Assembly (NCBI RefSeq): GCF_029714185.1
Contig: NZ_CP121671.1
Location: 2,852,001-2,916,000, forward strand
DNA length: 64,000 nt
Direction: 5' to 3'
DNA from: Halobacillus naozhouensis
Lineage (GTDB): Bacteria > Bacillota > Bacilli > Bacillales > Halobacillaceae
Made by a program: the position numbers and the translations under genes. The notes beneath the pieces are model-generated. The model did not search any database, was not told where the DNA came from, and was given only the letters and a program-made list of their open reading frames with translations. Shown here in pieces: positions 48,673 to 57,518 of the stretch (position 1 is the first letter of the stretch; each line of letters starts with the position of its first letter).

Positions 48673-48692
48673 ACTGGACATCAGATTTTTTT
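48652..48692. terminator. Bidirectional terminator overlapping two gene ends
   Basis: AATCTGATGTCC (48656-48667) and GGACATCAGATT (48676-48687) pair perfectly, with A/T runs outside. It covers the stop of the YtzI-like gene and the stop of the convergent nitroreductase gene (48681). Confidence 0.9.
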
Positions 48693-49271
48693 GTTAAAGG
48701 ATTCACTTTGAAAGGTAAGTTGAACTTTACGCCGCGCTTTCGGCTCAGGGATGCGGGCGGGATAGCCCATCTGTATAACCCCTGCCACCTTATGAGACGC
48801 CGGGTGAAGACCAATCCCCTTAATAAATTCAGGGTCATGAATATAAGGACTCGTGGTCCATAATGCACCGACACCCCTCTCCCAGGCAGCTAATTGTGCA
48901 TTTTGAATAAACGCACACACGGCAGAATAATCCTCCTCAAACTTATGAAGGTCCGGATCACGATCCAAATAAACTAAAGCATGATGCGGAATATTGATCA
49001 GAAACCGTTTAATTCCGTTCATCATCTTGTCTGTTTTGGCAGCAGAATACCCCTTGGCAAAACCTTGTTTCAAATAACTCTCAATAACCAGGTCTGCATA
49101 ACTCTGTGCACCTTCCTTCTGAAACACCATAACATTCCAGGGTTCTTTCAAACGATGATTCGGTGCCCAACTGGCTATCTGAAAAATCTCCTGCAAAACA
49201 GCCTCATTTACTAATTGCTTTTTAAAGTCATGAATCGATCGTCGAGTTTGAATGGCATCTACTACTTTCAT
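48681..49271 (-). CDS. Nitroreductase-family FMN oxidoreductase (YfhC-like)
   Basis: A 196-residue flavoprotein of the nitroreductase superfamily. FMN-binding basic motif TRRSIHDF near the N-terminus, ASWAPNHRLKEPWNVMVF in the middle, and the C-terminal GYPARIPEPKARR. Such enzymes reduce nitroaromatics, quinones or related compounds with NAD(P)H as dimers; the physiological substrate is unknown. It lies 13 bases downstream of the YdcF-like gene and is probably co-transcribed with it. Confidence 0.87.
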   Translation of the reverse strand: MKVVDAIQTRRSIHDFKKQLVNEAVLQEIFQIASWAPNHRLKEPWNVMVFQKEGAQSYADLVIESYLKQGFAKGYSAAKTDKMMNGIKRFLINIPHHALVYLDRDPDLHKFEEDYSAVCAFIQNAQLAAWERGVGALWTTSPYIHDPEFIKGIGLHPASHKVAGVIQMGYPARIPEPKARRKVQLTFQSESFNKKI

Positions 49272-49284
49272 ATATTCCCCGCCT

Positions 49285-49869
49285 TTATGAACGAAAAGGA
49301 TCCAACAGCTTATAACCGATAAAATAACCCCATTCCCTTAAGAAGAAGGGCATTCTCGTTTCTATTGTTTTATATGCAGAATAATCAGTCGGCACTCCTT
49401 TGGCTTCCATTCCATTTTCCCTTGCGACCGCTACAGCTCTTTTCAGGTGATACTTGTCACTAACAATCAGGAAGGAATCTACTTCTTGCTTTTCAGCCAC
49501 TTCCTTCGCATTTATTAGATTTTCTTTTGTGACCTGTGAAGTACTTTCTATGAGTATATCTGACTTAGGAACTCCATGGTTCACTGCATAATTACGACCT
49601 ACCTCAGCCTCTGAGGCCACTGCATGCTCACTTTCTCCACCAGTAAAAATAAGGTATTCTACTTGTCCATCATTATAAAGTTCAATACCCTGTTTCAATC
49701 GTCCTTCAAATACCGGACTCGGCTTCCCATTCCACTGGGCAGCCCCTAATACTATAGCTGCTTCAGCTTGCACGTTTTTTTGATCTTCTCCATATGTCCA
49801 AATCGAATACCCTGTGAAAGCAACATAACTTATGAGCAGCCAAAGGACTATGGCTATCCATTTTTTCAT
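49285..49869 (-). CDS. YdcF/SanA-family membrane-anchored protein (DUF218)
   Basis: 194 residues. One N-terminal membrane helix (IAIVLWLLISYVAFTGY) anchors an extracytoplasmic DUF218 domain with AAIVLGAAQWNGKPSPVFEGRLKQGIELY, FTGGESE and the characteristic ESTSQVTKENLINAKEV. It ends with SDKYHLKRAVAVAR. Family members (SanA, ElyC, YdcF) affect envelope integrity; the enzymatic role is not established. GGAG precedes the ATG. It is followed closely by the nitroreductase gene. Confidence 0.85.
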   Translation of the reverse strand: MKKWIAIVLWLLISYVAFTGYSIWTYGEDQKNVQAEAAIVLGAAQWNGKPSPVFEGRLKQGIELYNDGQVEYLIFTGGESEHAVASEAEVGRNYAVNHGVPKSDILIESTSQVTKENLINAKEVAEKQEVDSFLIVSDKYHLKRAVAVARENGMEAKGVPTDYSAYKTIETRMPFFLREWGYFIGYKLLDPFRS

Positions 49870-49960
49870 ACCCTTTGCTCTCCTACTAATATATCTGACA
49901 ACTAACCTCCATCATAACACAGAATATTCCCGATTGGATGCCTGAATTTTTGATTAAAAA

Positions 49961-49989
49961 AGACCACCTGGCACATCGGCCAGTGGTCT
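49961..49989 (-). terminator. Terminator of the glycolytic operon (after eno)
   Basis: AGACCAC...GTGGTCT outer stem with inner pairing CTGGC/GCCAG; on the minus strand TTTTTTAAT follows, 21 bases past the eno stop. Confidence 0.85.
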
Positions 49990-50010
49990 GTAACAGGTTA
50001 TCTCATGTCT

Positions 50011-51297
50011 TTACTTATTAAGGTTATAAAAAGCTTTCTCCCCTGCATAAGTAGCTGTTCCTAGCAGCTGATCTTCAATTCGGAGAAGCTGGTTGTATTT
50101 AGCTACTCGATCTGTTCGTGATGGAGCACCTGTCTTAATTTGCCCGGCGTTCGTTGCCACGGCAATGTCAGCTATTGTAGCATCTTCGGTTTCACCAGAA
50201 CGGTGAGAGATAACAGCTGTGTAACCAGCGCGCTTCGCCATTTCAATGGCTTCAAATGTTTCAGTAAGTGAACCGATTTGGTTAACTTTGATCAGGATAG
50301 AGTTCCCAACCCCTTCTTCAATGGCACGAGCCAGCTTCGTTGTGTTTGTAACAAACAGATCATCGCCAACTAATTGAACGCGATCGCCAATTCGATCTGT
50401 TAATAGCTTCGTACCTTTCCAGTCATTTTCGTCAAGTCCATCTTCAATGGAGACAATCGGGTATTTATTGACAAGCTCTTCGTACCAGTCAACCATTTCC
50501 TCAGAAGTGCGGACGACTCCTTCGCCTTTCAGGTTGTACTTGCCATCCTCATAAATTTCAGACGACGCAACATCCATCGCCAGCTTAACTTCTTCATCAG
50601 GCTTGTACCCTGCTTCTTCAATCGCTTCGATAATGGTAGAAAGAGCTTCTTCGTTAGATTGAAGGTTTGGAGCAAATCCACCTTCATCACCAACACCTGT
50701 ATTGTAACCTTTGGACTTCAATACTTTCTTCAAGGCATGGAAAATTTCAGCACCCATGCGTACAGCTTCTTTAAAAGTTGGTGCGCCTACAGGCATAATC
50801 ATAAATTCTTGAATATCAACGTTATTGTCAGCGTGTTCTCCGCCGTTTAAGATATTCATCATTGGCGTTGGAAGTGTGGATGCCGTAAATCCTCCAAGAT
50901 ACTTATAAAGAGGCTGTCCAACTACGTCAGCCGCTGCATGTGCTACAGCCATAGATACGCCCAGGATTGCATTCGCACCTAATTTTCCTTTATTTTCAGT
51001 ACCATCCAGCTCTATCATCAGCTGGTCAATGATCACTTGCTGTGTTACATCCATACCTAATAGATTAGGAGCTATTTTTTCATTAACATTTTCAACAGCC
51101 TGGAGAACACCTTTACCTAAATAACGGTCTTTATCTCCGTCGCGCAATTCAACAGCTTCGTATTCACCAGTAGAAGCCCCGCTTGGAACGAGTGCACTAC
51201 CAAAAGCTCCGGATTCTGTATAAACTTCAACTTCAACGGTTGGATTACCGCGTGAATCAAGTACTTCACGTGCGTATACATCAGTAATATATGGCAT
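50011..51297 (-). CDS. eno: Enolase
   Basis: A 428-residue enzyme that interconverts 2-phosphoglycerate and phosphoenolpyruvate and is also a degradosome component in Firmicutes. Hallmarks: VLDSRGNPTVEVEV, SGASTGEYEAVELRD, metal/substrate regions LAMDVASSE, SIEDGLDEND and VGDDLFVTN, and the signature ILIKVNQIGSLTETFEA, followed by SHRSGETED. It is the last gene of cggR-gapA-pgk-tpiA-gpmI-eno, 15 bases after gpmI, and has a strong terminator. Full length. Confidence 0.97.
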   Translation of the reverse strand: MPYITDVYAREVLDSRGNPTVEVEVYTESGAFGSALVPSGASTGEYEAVELRDGDKDRYLGKGVLQAVENVNEKIAPNLLGMDVTQQVIIDQLMIELDGTENKGKLGANAILGVSMAVAHAAADVVGQPLYKYLGGFTASTLPTPMMNILNGGEHADNNVDIQEFMIMPVGAPTFKEAVRMGAEIFHALKKVLKSKGYNTGVGDEGGFAPNLQSNEEALSTIIEAIEEAGYKPDEEVKLAMDVASSEIYEDGKYNLKGEGVVRTSEEMVDWYEELVNKYPIVSIEDGLDENDWKGTKLLTDRIGDRVQLVGDDLFVTNTTKLARAIEEGVGNSILIKVNQIGSLTETFEAIEMAKRAGYTAVISHRSGETEDATIADIAVATNAGQIKTGAPSRTDRVAKYNQLLRIEDQLLGTATYAGEKAFYNLNK

Positions 51298-51312
51298 TAA
51301 AATCTCTCCTTA

Positions 51313-52848
51313 TTATTTAATTAATGATTTTCCTGTCATTTCTTCAGGCTGTTCTACTTTTAATAACTTCAATAAAGTAGGCGATAAGTCACCAAGAATG
51401 CCATCCTGGCGAAGGTTTATCCCCTCTTTTGTAACAATGACAGGTACCGGGTTTGTCGTATGAGCAGTCATTGGATTTCCTTCAAGAGTAGTCACTTCAT
51501 CGGAATTCCCGTGGTCCGCTGTAATAATGGCATGACCGCCTTTTTCATGAATCTTATCTACAATCTTACCTAAACATTCATCGACGGTTTCAATCGCCTT
51601 AATCGTTGGCTCCAGCATCCCTGAATGACCTACCATATCAGGGTTGGCAAAATTCAAAATGATAGCATTGTGCTTGTCTGCATCTAACTCACCAAGCAGA
51701 GCGTCCGTTACCTGATAAGCGCTCATTTCAGGCTGAAGATCGTAAGTAGCCACTTTAGGTGAATCAATTAAGATACGCTCTTCCCCTTCAAATTCTTTCT
51801 CACGACCGCCACTCATAAAGAAGGTGACGTGAGGATATTTCTCGGTTTCTGCGATACGAAGCTGGTTCATATCATGAGTTTCTAAAACTTCACCGACCGT
51901 ATTTTTTAACTCATTAGGTGCAAATGCAATGTTACTATCCACTGCATGACTATATTGAGTCATACTTACAAAGTGAAGGTTTTTAGGAGCGTCTTCTCCA
52001 CGTTCAAAATCATTGAACTCATTATTGGCAAAAGAACGTGAAATTTGAATCGCTCTGTCAGGACGGAAATTGAAAAAGACAACGGCATCTTCATCCTCAA
52101 TCGAAGCAATGTGATGTCCCGTATCATCCGTAATCACGACAGGTTCTACGAATTCATCATAGATTTCCTTTTCATAGGATTCTTTAACAGCTTCAAGCGG
52201 ATCAGAATAAGCTGGACCTTCACCATAAGCGATTGCATCATAAGATTTTTTCACACGATCCCAGCGATTATCCCGATCCATTGCATAGTAACGGCCAGAA
52301 AGCGTAGCGAACTGTCCTACGCCGATCTCAGCCATTTTCTCTTGGGCCTGCTGGATATAGGTCAGGGCTGATTGTTGATCAACATCCCGACCGTCCAAGA
52401 AGCCATGCACATACACTCTCTCAAGACCGTAATCTGCCGCCAGTTGAAGGAGGGCATACATATGATTGATATGACTATGAATTCCCCCATCAGAAAGAAG
52501 ACCAAAGATGTGCAGAGCCTTCTTATTCTCTTTAGCATGAGTTACAGCTTCTACAAGTGATTCGTTTTTCATAAACTCTTTTTCACGAATGGATAAATTG
52601 ATACGTGTTAAGCTTTGGTACACAATGCGGCCAGCTCCAATGTTCAAATGACCAACTTCAGAGTTTCCCATCTGTCCGTCTGGAAGACCGACATACTCAC
52701 CGCTTGCTTGCAGTTGAGCATGGGGGAAGTCATTCCAGTATCGATCAAAGTTAGGAGTGTTTGCTTGCTTCACCGCATTCCCCATTTCTTCATCTCGAAT
52801 GGCAAAACCATCAAGAATAATGAGGGCAGCTAAATTTTGCTTACTCAT
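51313..52848 (-). CDS. gpmI: 2,3-bisphosphoglycerate-independent phosphoglycerate mutase
   Basis: A 511-residue alkaline-phosphatase-fold enzyme that interconverts 3- and 2-phosphoglycerate using two Mn2+. First metal ligand Asp13 (ALIILDGFA), phospho-serine Ser63 (GQMGNSEVGHLNIG), and the C-terminal metal motifs FANPDMVGHSG and ITADHGNSDE are all present. The Mn2+ enzyme is pH-sensitive, which in Bacillus matters during sporulation. The start overlaps the tpiA end by eight bases. LDGFA replaces the more common LDGFG, a conservative difference. Confidence 0.96.
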   Translation of the reverse strand: MSKQNLAALIILDGFAIRDEEMGNAVKQANTPNFDRYWNDFPHAQLQASGEYVGLPDGQMGNSEVGHLNIGAGRIVYQSLTRINLSIREKEFMKNESLVEAVTHAKENKKALHIFGLLSDGGIHSHINHMYALLQLAADYGLERVYVHGFLDGRDVDQQSALTYIQQAQEKMAEIGVGQFATLSGRYYAMDRDNRWDRVKKSYDAIAYGEGPAYSDPLEAVKESYEKEIYDEFVEPVVITDDTGHHIASIEDEDAVVFFNFRPDRAIQISRSFANNEFNDFERGEDAPKNLHFVSMTQYSHAVDSNIAFAPNELKNTVGEVLETHDMNQLRIAETEKYPHVTFFMSGGREKEFEGEERILIDSPKVATYDLQPEMSAYQVTDALLGELDADKHNAIILNFANPDMVGHSGMLEPTIKAIETVDECLGKIVDKIHEKGGHAIITADHGNSDEVTTLEGNPMTAHTTNPVPVIVTKEGINLRQDGILGDLSPTLLKLLKVEQPEEMTGKSLIK

Positions 52849-53602
52849 GCTTACCTGCCTCCACTAGTTTTAGGAAAGAATCAGCTTCAAGACTTGCTCC
52901 TCCAACCAAGGCTCCATCAATATCAGATTGAGAGAGAAGTTCATCTACGTTAGCTGGTTTCACACTGCCGCCGTATTGAATACGCACCGCTTCAGCTGCC
53001 TCTGTATTAGCAAATTCGCCGACCACTTTACGAATATGTGTGCACACCTCATTGGCTTGCTCAGAAGTTGCTGTACGTCCTGTTCCGATAGCCCAAATTG
53101 GTTCATAAGCGATGATCGTATCAGCGATCTGCTCAACAGTCAGTCCTTCTAACGCTTTCTTCACCTGTGATTCTACATGATCCATCGTTTGATCTGCTTC
53201 ACGCTGTTCAAGTGTCTCTCCTACACAAACAATCGGAGTTAAGCCATGGTTAAAGGCAGCATGAACTTTCTTATTCACCACTTCATCCGTTTCTTCAAAA
53301 ATCTCGCGACGTTCAGAGTGTCCAAGTACAACATAAGTAACACCAAGTTCTTTAAGCATCACCGGGCTTACTTCCCCTGTGAAGGCACCACTTTCCTCAA
53401 AGTGCATGTTTTGGGCGCCGACCTTAAGTGAAGACCCGTTCGTTTCTTCGACCATCTTTTGTAGAAAAGGAAATGGCGCACAAACGATGGATTCCACTTC
53501 GCTTGCTGAAGGAACTTCATGTTTAGTTGCTTGAACAAATTCATTTGCCTCTGTGTGCGTTTTGTTCATTTTCCAGTTACCTGCAATTACTTGCTTACGC
53601 AT
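52841..53602 (-). CDS. tpiA: Triosephosphate isomerase
   Basis: A 253-residue TIM barrel that interconverts dihydroxyacetone phosphate and glyceraldehyde 3-phosphate. Lys11 (AGNWKMNKT), catalytic His95 (LGHSERRE) and the Glu in AYEPIWAIGTG are present, as is the phosphate loop GGASLEADSF. The frame extends six codons upstream, but GGAGAGGTG precedes the ATG at 53602 and the standard MRKQVIAGNWKMN start lies there. It is 21 bases after pgk. Confidence 0.97.
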   Translation of the reverse strand: MRKQVIAGNWKMNKTHTEANEFVQATKHEVPSASEVESIVCAPFPFLQKMVEETNGSSLKVGAQNMHFEESGAFTGEVSPVMLKELGVTYVVLGHSERREIFEETDEVVNKKVHAAFNHGLTPIVCVGETLEQREADQTMDHVESQVKKALEGLTVEQIADTIIAYEPIWAIGTGRTATSEQANEVCTHIRKVVGEFANTEAAEAVRIQYGGSVKPANVDELLSQSDIDGALVGGASLEADSFLKLVEAGKHE

Positions 53603-53623
53603 GTTACAACACCTCTCCACAAA

Positions 53624-54805
53624 TTATTTATCGTTAAGCAAAGCTACGCCTGGAAGTTCTTTACCTTCCATAAATTCAAGGGATGCGCCGCCCCCCGTAG
53701 ATACGTGGTCCATATCATTAGCGAAACCGAACTTCTCTACGGCTGCAGCTGAATCCCCGCCGCCAATTACGGAATAGCCTTCCGTCTCTGCAAGCGCATT
53801 CGCTACACTTTTCGTTCCATTTGCAAATGTCTCCAGTTCAAACACACCCATAGGTCCATTCCAAATAACTAACTTAGAGTTTTTGATCACATCTGCATAC
53901 TTTTCTCTCGTTTTCGGTCCGATATCTAGGGCTTCCCAATCAGCCGGAATGCTATCGATTGCTACTTCTTTCGTGTTGGCAGAGTCAGAGAAATCATCAG
54001 CAACAATTACATCCTCGGGCATTAAGAAGTCGACACCTTTTTCCTCTGCTTTTTTCATGTATTCTTTTGCAAGATCAATCTTATCTTCTTCTAGCAGCGA
54101 CTTGCCGATTTCGTGCCCTTGCGCTTTTACAAACGTATAGGCCAGCCCGCCACCTATGATCAGGTGATCTACTTTATCAATGAGGTTGTCAATGACGCCA
54201 ATTTTATCTTTAACCTTTGCGCCTCCGATAATGGCTGTAAATGGACGATCAGGGTCAGATAACGCTTTACTCAGTACGTTAATCTCCTTCTCCATTAAAA
54301 ATCCCGCAACAGCAGGGATATGTTCTGCTATACCCGCGGTTGATGCATGCGCACGATGCGCAGCACCAAAGGCGTCATTCACATACAGATCAGCCATGTT
54401 GGCAAAAGCTTTAGCTAATTCCGGGTCATTTTTTTCTTCACCAGGATGAAAGCGAACGTTTTCTATCAGAAGAATATCTCCTCCCTGGGTTTCTGAGAGA
54501 GCAGTATTCACCTCTTCGCCCACTACTCCATCCGTTTTCGTGATGGTTTGGCCGATTAATTCACTTAAGCGCTTGGCTACCGAATCAAGCCGCAGCTCTT
54601 CCACGACTTCACCTTTAGGCCGTCCAAGGTGACTCGCAAGGACCACTTTAGCACCATTACCCGATAGATGTTTAATCGTCGGTAACGCTGCCTTAATTCT
54701 TGTGTCATCCGTCACCTCTCCACCGCTCATAGGAACGTTAAAGTCAACACGGCAAAAAACGGTTTTTCCTCGTACGTCTACATCACGAATTGTTTGTTTA
54801 TTCAT
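53624..54805 (-). CDS. pgk: Phosphoglycerate kinase
   Basis: A 393-residue two-domain kinase that makes ATP from 1,3-bisphosphoglycerate. N-terminal RVDFNVPM and SHLGRPKGE bind substrate, LLIENVRFHPGEE follows, and the C-terminal nucleotide domain has GGAKVKDKIGVI, WNGPMGVFE and GGGDSAAAVEKFG. It is separated from gapA by 185 bases that hold a hairpin and an inverted repeat, so pgk-tpiA-gpmI-eno may be expressed at a different level from gapA. GGAGG lies before the ATG. Confidence 0.97.
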   Translation of the reverse strand: MNKQTIRDVDVRGKTVFCRVDFNVPMSGGEVTDDTRIKAALPTIKHLSGNGAKVVLASHLGRPKGEVVEELRLDSVAKRLSELIGQTITKTDGVVGEEVNTALSETQGGDILLIENVRFHPGEEKNDPELAKAFANMADLYVNDAFGAAHRAHASTAGIAEHIPAVAGFLMEKEINVLSKALSDPDRPFTAIIGGAKVKDKIGVIDNLIDKVDHLIIGGGLAYTFVKAQGHEIGKSLLEEDKIDLAKEYMKKAEEKGVDFLMPEDVIVADDFSDSANTKEVAIDSIPADWEALDIGPKTREKYADVIKNSKLVIWNGPMGVFELETFANGTKSVANALAETEGYSVIGGGDSAAAVEKFGFANDMDHVSTGGGASLEFMEGKELPGVALLNDK

Positions 54806-54912
54806 GATTGGACAACCTCCTTCAATTTGGTCAGGACTAGTTCCTGCCCATTATGTACGTTTCCACGAAACATTTGTGTGAAAACGCCTAATCAGGAACT
54901 CTTAATCACATG

Positions 54913-54951
54913 GATAAAGGAGGAGGACATACATGGACCCCCTCCTTTATC
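54913..54951 (-). terminator. Hairpin between gapA and pgk (attenuator or processing site)
   Basis: GATAAAGGAGG (54941-54951, minus strand) pairs with CCTCCTTTATC (54913-54923) around an 18-base loop. The following U content is weak, so partial termination or mRNA stabilisation of the gapA 3' end is more likely than a full stop. Confidence 0.6.
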
Positions 54952-54990
54952 TATTAGCATACATGAAATTGTTAGTCAGTGATACTCGTA

Positions 54991-55998
54991 TTATAGGCCT
55001 TTGCTCTTAAGATATACAGCAAGGTCTACACAACGGTTAGAGTAGCCTGTTTCGTTATCATACCATGAAACAATTTTAACCATATTGTCTTCAAGAGTTA
55101 GAGTAGATAGACCATCAATAATAGAAGAATGCGTGTTGCCGTTATAGTCTGTTGAAACTAAAGGCTCGTCACTATAATCTAGAATTCCTTTAAGGTTGCC
55201 TTCTGCTTCCTCTTTAAGTGCTGCGTTAACTTCTTCAGCTGTTACATCTTTATCTAGTTCTGCAACCAGGTCAACGATAGAAACATTTGCTGTTGGAACA
55301 CGCATAGCCATGCCGCTAAGTTTACCGTCTAATTCAGGAAGCACTTTAGCTACAGCCTGCGCAGCCCCTGTTGTTGTCGGGATGATATTTTGAGCAGCAG
55401 CACGGGCACGACGATAGTCTTTGTGTGGTAAGTCAAGGATTTGTTGATCATTCGTGTAAGAGTGAACAGTTGTCATCATTCCACGTTTAAGACCGAACTT
55501 ATCGTTTAATACTTTTGCGTATGGCGCAAGGCAGTTTGTCGTACAAGAAGCGTTGGAAATTACATGGTGCTCATCTTTGTCATATTGATCTTCGTTTACA
55601 CCCATAACTACTGTTAAGTCTTCTTGTTTTGCTGGAGCAGAAATAACAACTTTCTTCGCACCTGCATCAAGGTGTTTCTTCGCATCGTCACGCTGAGTGA
55701 AGCGACCAGTAGACTCGATAACGATTTCTACTCCAAGATCTCCCCAGCCAAGGTTAGCAGGATCTTTTTCAGAAAGGACTTTGATCTCTTTCCCGCCAAC
55801 TACTAGATTATCGCCATTAACAGTAACCTCTTCATCAAGCTTACCGTGGACTGTATCATACTGAAGTAAGTGTGCCAGCATATTGGCATCCGTTAAATCA
55901 TTTACAGCTACAATCTCTACCTCATTATTCTTAAGTGCAGCACGGAAAACATTACGTCCAATGCGCCCGAAACCGTTAATACCAACTCTTACAGTCAT
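54991..55998 (-). CDS. gapA: Glyceraldehyde-3-phosphate dehydrogenase (glycolytic)
   Basis: A 335-residue NAD-dependent enzyme. Rossmann start VRVGINGFGRIGRNVFRA, catalytic Cys152 (SNASCTTNCLAPY), the catalytic His in the HSYTNDQQ region, and C-terminal WYDNETGYSNR. Linkage to cggR identifies it as the glycolytic isozyme rather than gluconeogenic GapB. AAGGAGG before the ATG. It lies 36 bases after cggR; in Bacillus the cggR-gapA mRNA is processed between the two. Confidence 0.97.
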   Translation of the reverse strand: MTVRVGINGFGRIGRNVFRAALKNNEVEIVAVNDLTDANMLAHLLQYDTVHGKLDEEVTVNGDNLVVGGKEIKVLSEKDPANLGWGDLGVEIVIESTGRFTQRDDAKKHLDAGAKKVVISAPAKQEDLTVVMGVNEDQYDKDEHHVISNASCTTNCLAPYAKVLNDKFGLKRGMMTTVHSYTNDQQILDLPHKDYRRARAAAQNIIPTTTGAAQAVAKVLPELDGKLSGMAMRVPTANVSIVDLVAELDKDVTAEEVNAALKEEAEGNLKGILDYSDEPLVSTDYNGNTHSSIIDGLSTLTLEDNMVKIVSWYDNETGYSNRCVDLAVYLKSKGL

Positions 55999-56034
55999 GC
56001 TTAATTCCTCCTTAAAATAGTAAACAATTTTTAT

Positions 56035-57063
56035 TTAAAAGGGATAACCCTTTACTAACTCTGATGCAGCCCCTTCATCGGTGATCAGTATATTACTCTG
56101 ACCCGGCTGAAAATAGGAAGCAATCGCCCGTGCTTTAGATTTTCCTCCTGCGACCGCGATAACATCCTCGGCTAAAGCCAGGTCCTCAAGCTGCAATCCG
56201 ACTGTCCGAACTTTATGGACGATCTCGCCTGATTGGTTAAAGTAATAACCAAACGCTTCTCCTACTGCTTGTCTTTCGTGAATTAACTCCAGCTGAGAAG
56301 TTGGCGTTTTCCGTCGTTCGGCCATTGTCATAGCCTCTCCTATTCCGTGAACAACCATACCTGCATTACGGATCATATCGAGCACTTCTTTAATAGAAGG
56401 TTCTTCAATGATCGTCTGATAGGATTCCTCACTTAAAGGGTCAGGAACATAGAGAAGGCGATAATCACCTCTGGCTTTTTTCGCCATTTCAGCACAAATT
56501 GTATTAGCCTGATTCTCGACACGCTCTCCAAGGCCTCCGCGAGCTGGTACAAACATACATTGACTCGCTTTTTCGAGTGGTGTCATCATCTCTGCTACAG
56601 CAGCCATTGTCGAGCCGCCGGTAATAGCAACTGTTTCTCTTGATTGCAAATGTGCTTTCAAGTATTCGACACAAGCTTTGCCCATTTCCTGTTTAACCCA
56701 GTCTGACTGATCACTATCACCCGGAATGACGACAACATCGTCTAACTTTAATTTATCCATTAACTGCTGTTCTAAAACTTTTATTCCCGTTACATCCTTT
56801 ATAAACGCTGCTAGCTGTTCAAGAATCGCCTGCCCTTCATAGGTCAAATGCATTCCTCTTGATGTAATATCAACAGCCCCTTGCTTGCTCAGAAAGTCAA
56901 CTTCACTTCTAACGGTCCTTTCAGCAAGCTGACTGTTCTCAGATAGCGCTCTTCTGCCCACCGGCTGCATCAACCGAATATAGTGAAGCAGTTGATAACG
57001 TCTTTGCATAATTTCAAGGACGTCCGGAAACAATTTCTTTTGTAAGTCAATTAAAGCTCTCAT
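56035..57063 (-). CDS. cggR: Central glycolytic genes repressor
   Basis: A 342-residue SorC/DeoR-type repressor. The N-terminal winged helix (MQRRYQLLHYIRLMQPVGRRALSENSQLAERTVRSEVDFL) binds tandem operator repeats. The C-terminal sugar-phosphate domain (VAITGGSTMAAVAEMM, VPARGGLGERVENQANTI, VHGIGEAMTMAERR) senses fructose 1,6-bisphosphate, which relieves repression. First gene of the glycolytic operon, with its own operator at 57100-57135. Confidence 0.95.
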   Translation of the reverse strand: MRALIDLQKKLFPDVLEIMQRRYQLLHYIRLMQPVGRRALSENSQLAERTVRSEVDFLSKQGAVDITSRGMHLTYEGQAILEQLAAFIKDVTGIKVLEQQLMDKLKLDDVVVIPGDSDQSDWVKQEMGKACVEYLKAHLQSRETVAITGGSTMAAVAEMMTPLEKASQCMFVPARGGLGERVENQANTICAEMAKKARGDYRLLYVPDPLSEESYQTIIEEPSIKEVLDMIRNAGMVVHGIGEAMTMAERRKTPTSQLELIHERQAVGEAFGYYFNQSGEIVHKVRTVGLQLEDLALAEDVIAVAGGKSKARAIASYFQPGQSNILITDEGAASELVKGYPF

Positions 57064-57099
57064 GAAAAAGCTCCTTCATCATGAAAAGTATATTAGTTG

Positions 57100-57135
57100 G
57101 GATAGATATGTCCCAGGCAGTCATAATCTGTCCCG
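57100..57135 (-). promoter_or_regulatory. CggR operator
   Basis: On the minus strand: CGGGAC, six bases, TGAC, four bases, TGGGAC, six bases, ATCC. This follows the known CggR direct-repeat pattern CGGGAC-N6-TGTC-N4-CGGGAC-N6-TGTC with exact spacing and a few mismatches. It lies between the promoter and cggR, as in B. subtilis, and blocks elongation when fructose 1,6-bisphosphate is low. Confidence 0.85.
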
Positions 57136-57167
57136 CTCGGAGCAAAAAAATATCCTTTTCAATTAAT

Positions 57168-57196
57168 ATATTATCAGTGCGACTGAAGCTGTGCAA
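57168..57196 (-). promoter_or_regulatory. cggR operon promoter
   Basis: On the minus strand TTGCAC (57191-57196), 17 bases, TAATAT (57168-57173). It begins ten bases after the glutaredoxin-like stop and lies upstream of the CggR operator. Confidence 0.65.
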
Positions 57197-57205
57197 CTGA
57201 AAAAC

Positions 57206-57439
57206 TTAGTGTAACCGCTCTCTTAACGAAAAAACATCGATTTCCCGGTAATCCATTCTTTCTTCATTTACAAAAAGGACAGGAATTTCGAGAAAATAAC
57301 TATGCAATAACTCTTCATCATCTTCTATATTAACCTCAGTCATCTCAATTTGGTAGTCCATGGCAAGCACTACAACAAGATCTTTGACTTCATCACATAA
57401 TTTACAATTACTTTTACCGTACAGTGTTATTTTATTCAT
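57206..57439 (-). CDS. Glutaredoxin-like thioredoxin-fold protein
   Basis: A 77-residue protein with the redox motif Cys12-Lys-Leu-Cys15 (GKSNCKLCDEV) and the cis-proline loop EIPVLFVN. It is the size of DUF836/glutaredoxin-like proteins that accompany cggR in several Bacillaceae. The ATG at 57439 with GGAAGA-type site is preferred; the frame is open to 57490. Redox partner unknown. The gene lies 62 bases after the 57502 gene, beyond a hairpin, and directly ahead of the glycolytic promoter. Confidence 0.8.
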   Translation of the reverse strand: MNKITLYGKSNCKLCDEVKDLVVVLAMDYQIEMTEVNIEDDEELLHSYFLEIPVLFVNEERMDYREIDVFSLRERLH

Positions 57440-57492
57440 GTCTTCCTCCCTTTCTCTAAATAAAGTACAATTGTAAGTATGACAAAACAAAT

Positions 57493-57518
57493 AGAGCCAC
57501 GTTAAGAAACGTGGCTCT
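57493..57518 (-). terminator. Terminator overlapping the end of the 57502 gene
   Basis: AGAGCCACGTT and AACGTGGCTCT form an 11-bp stem with a four-base loop that contains part of the TAA stop. T-rich sequence follows on the minus strand. Confidence 0.8.
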
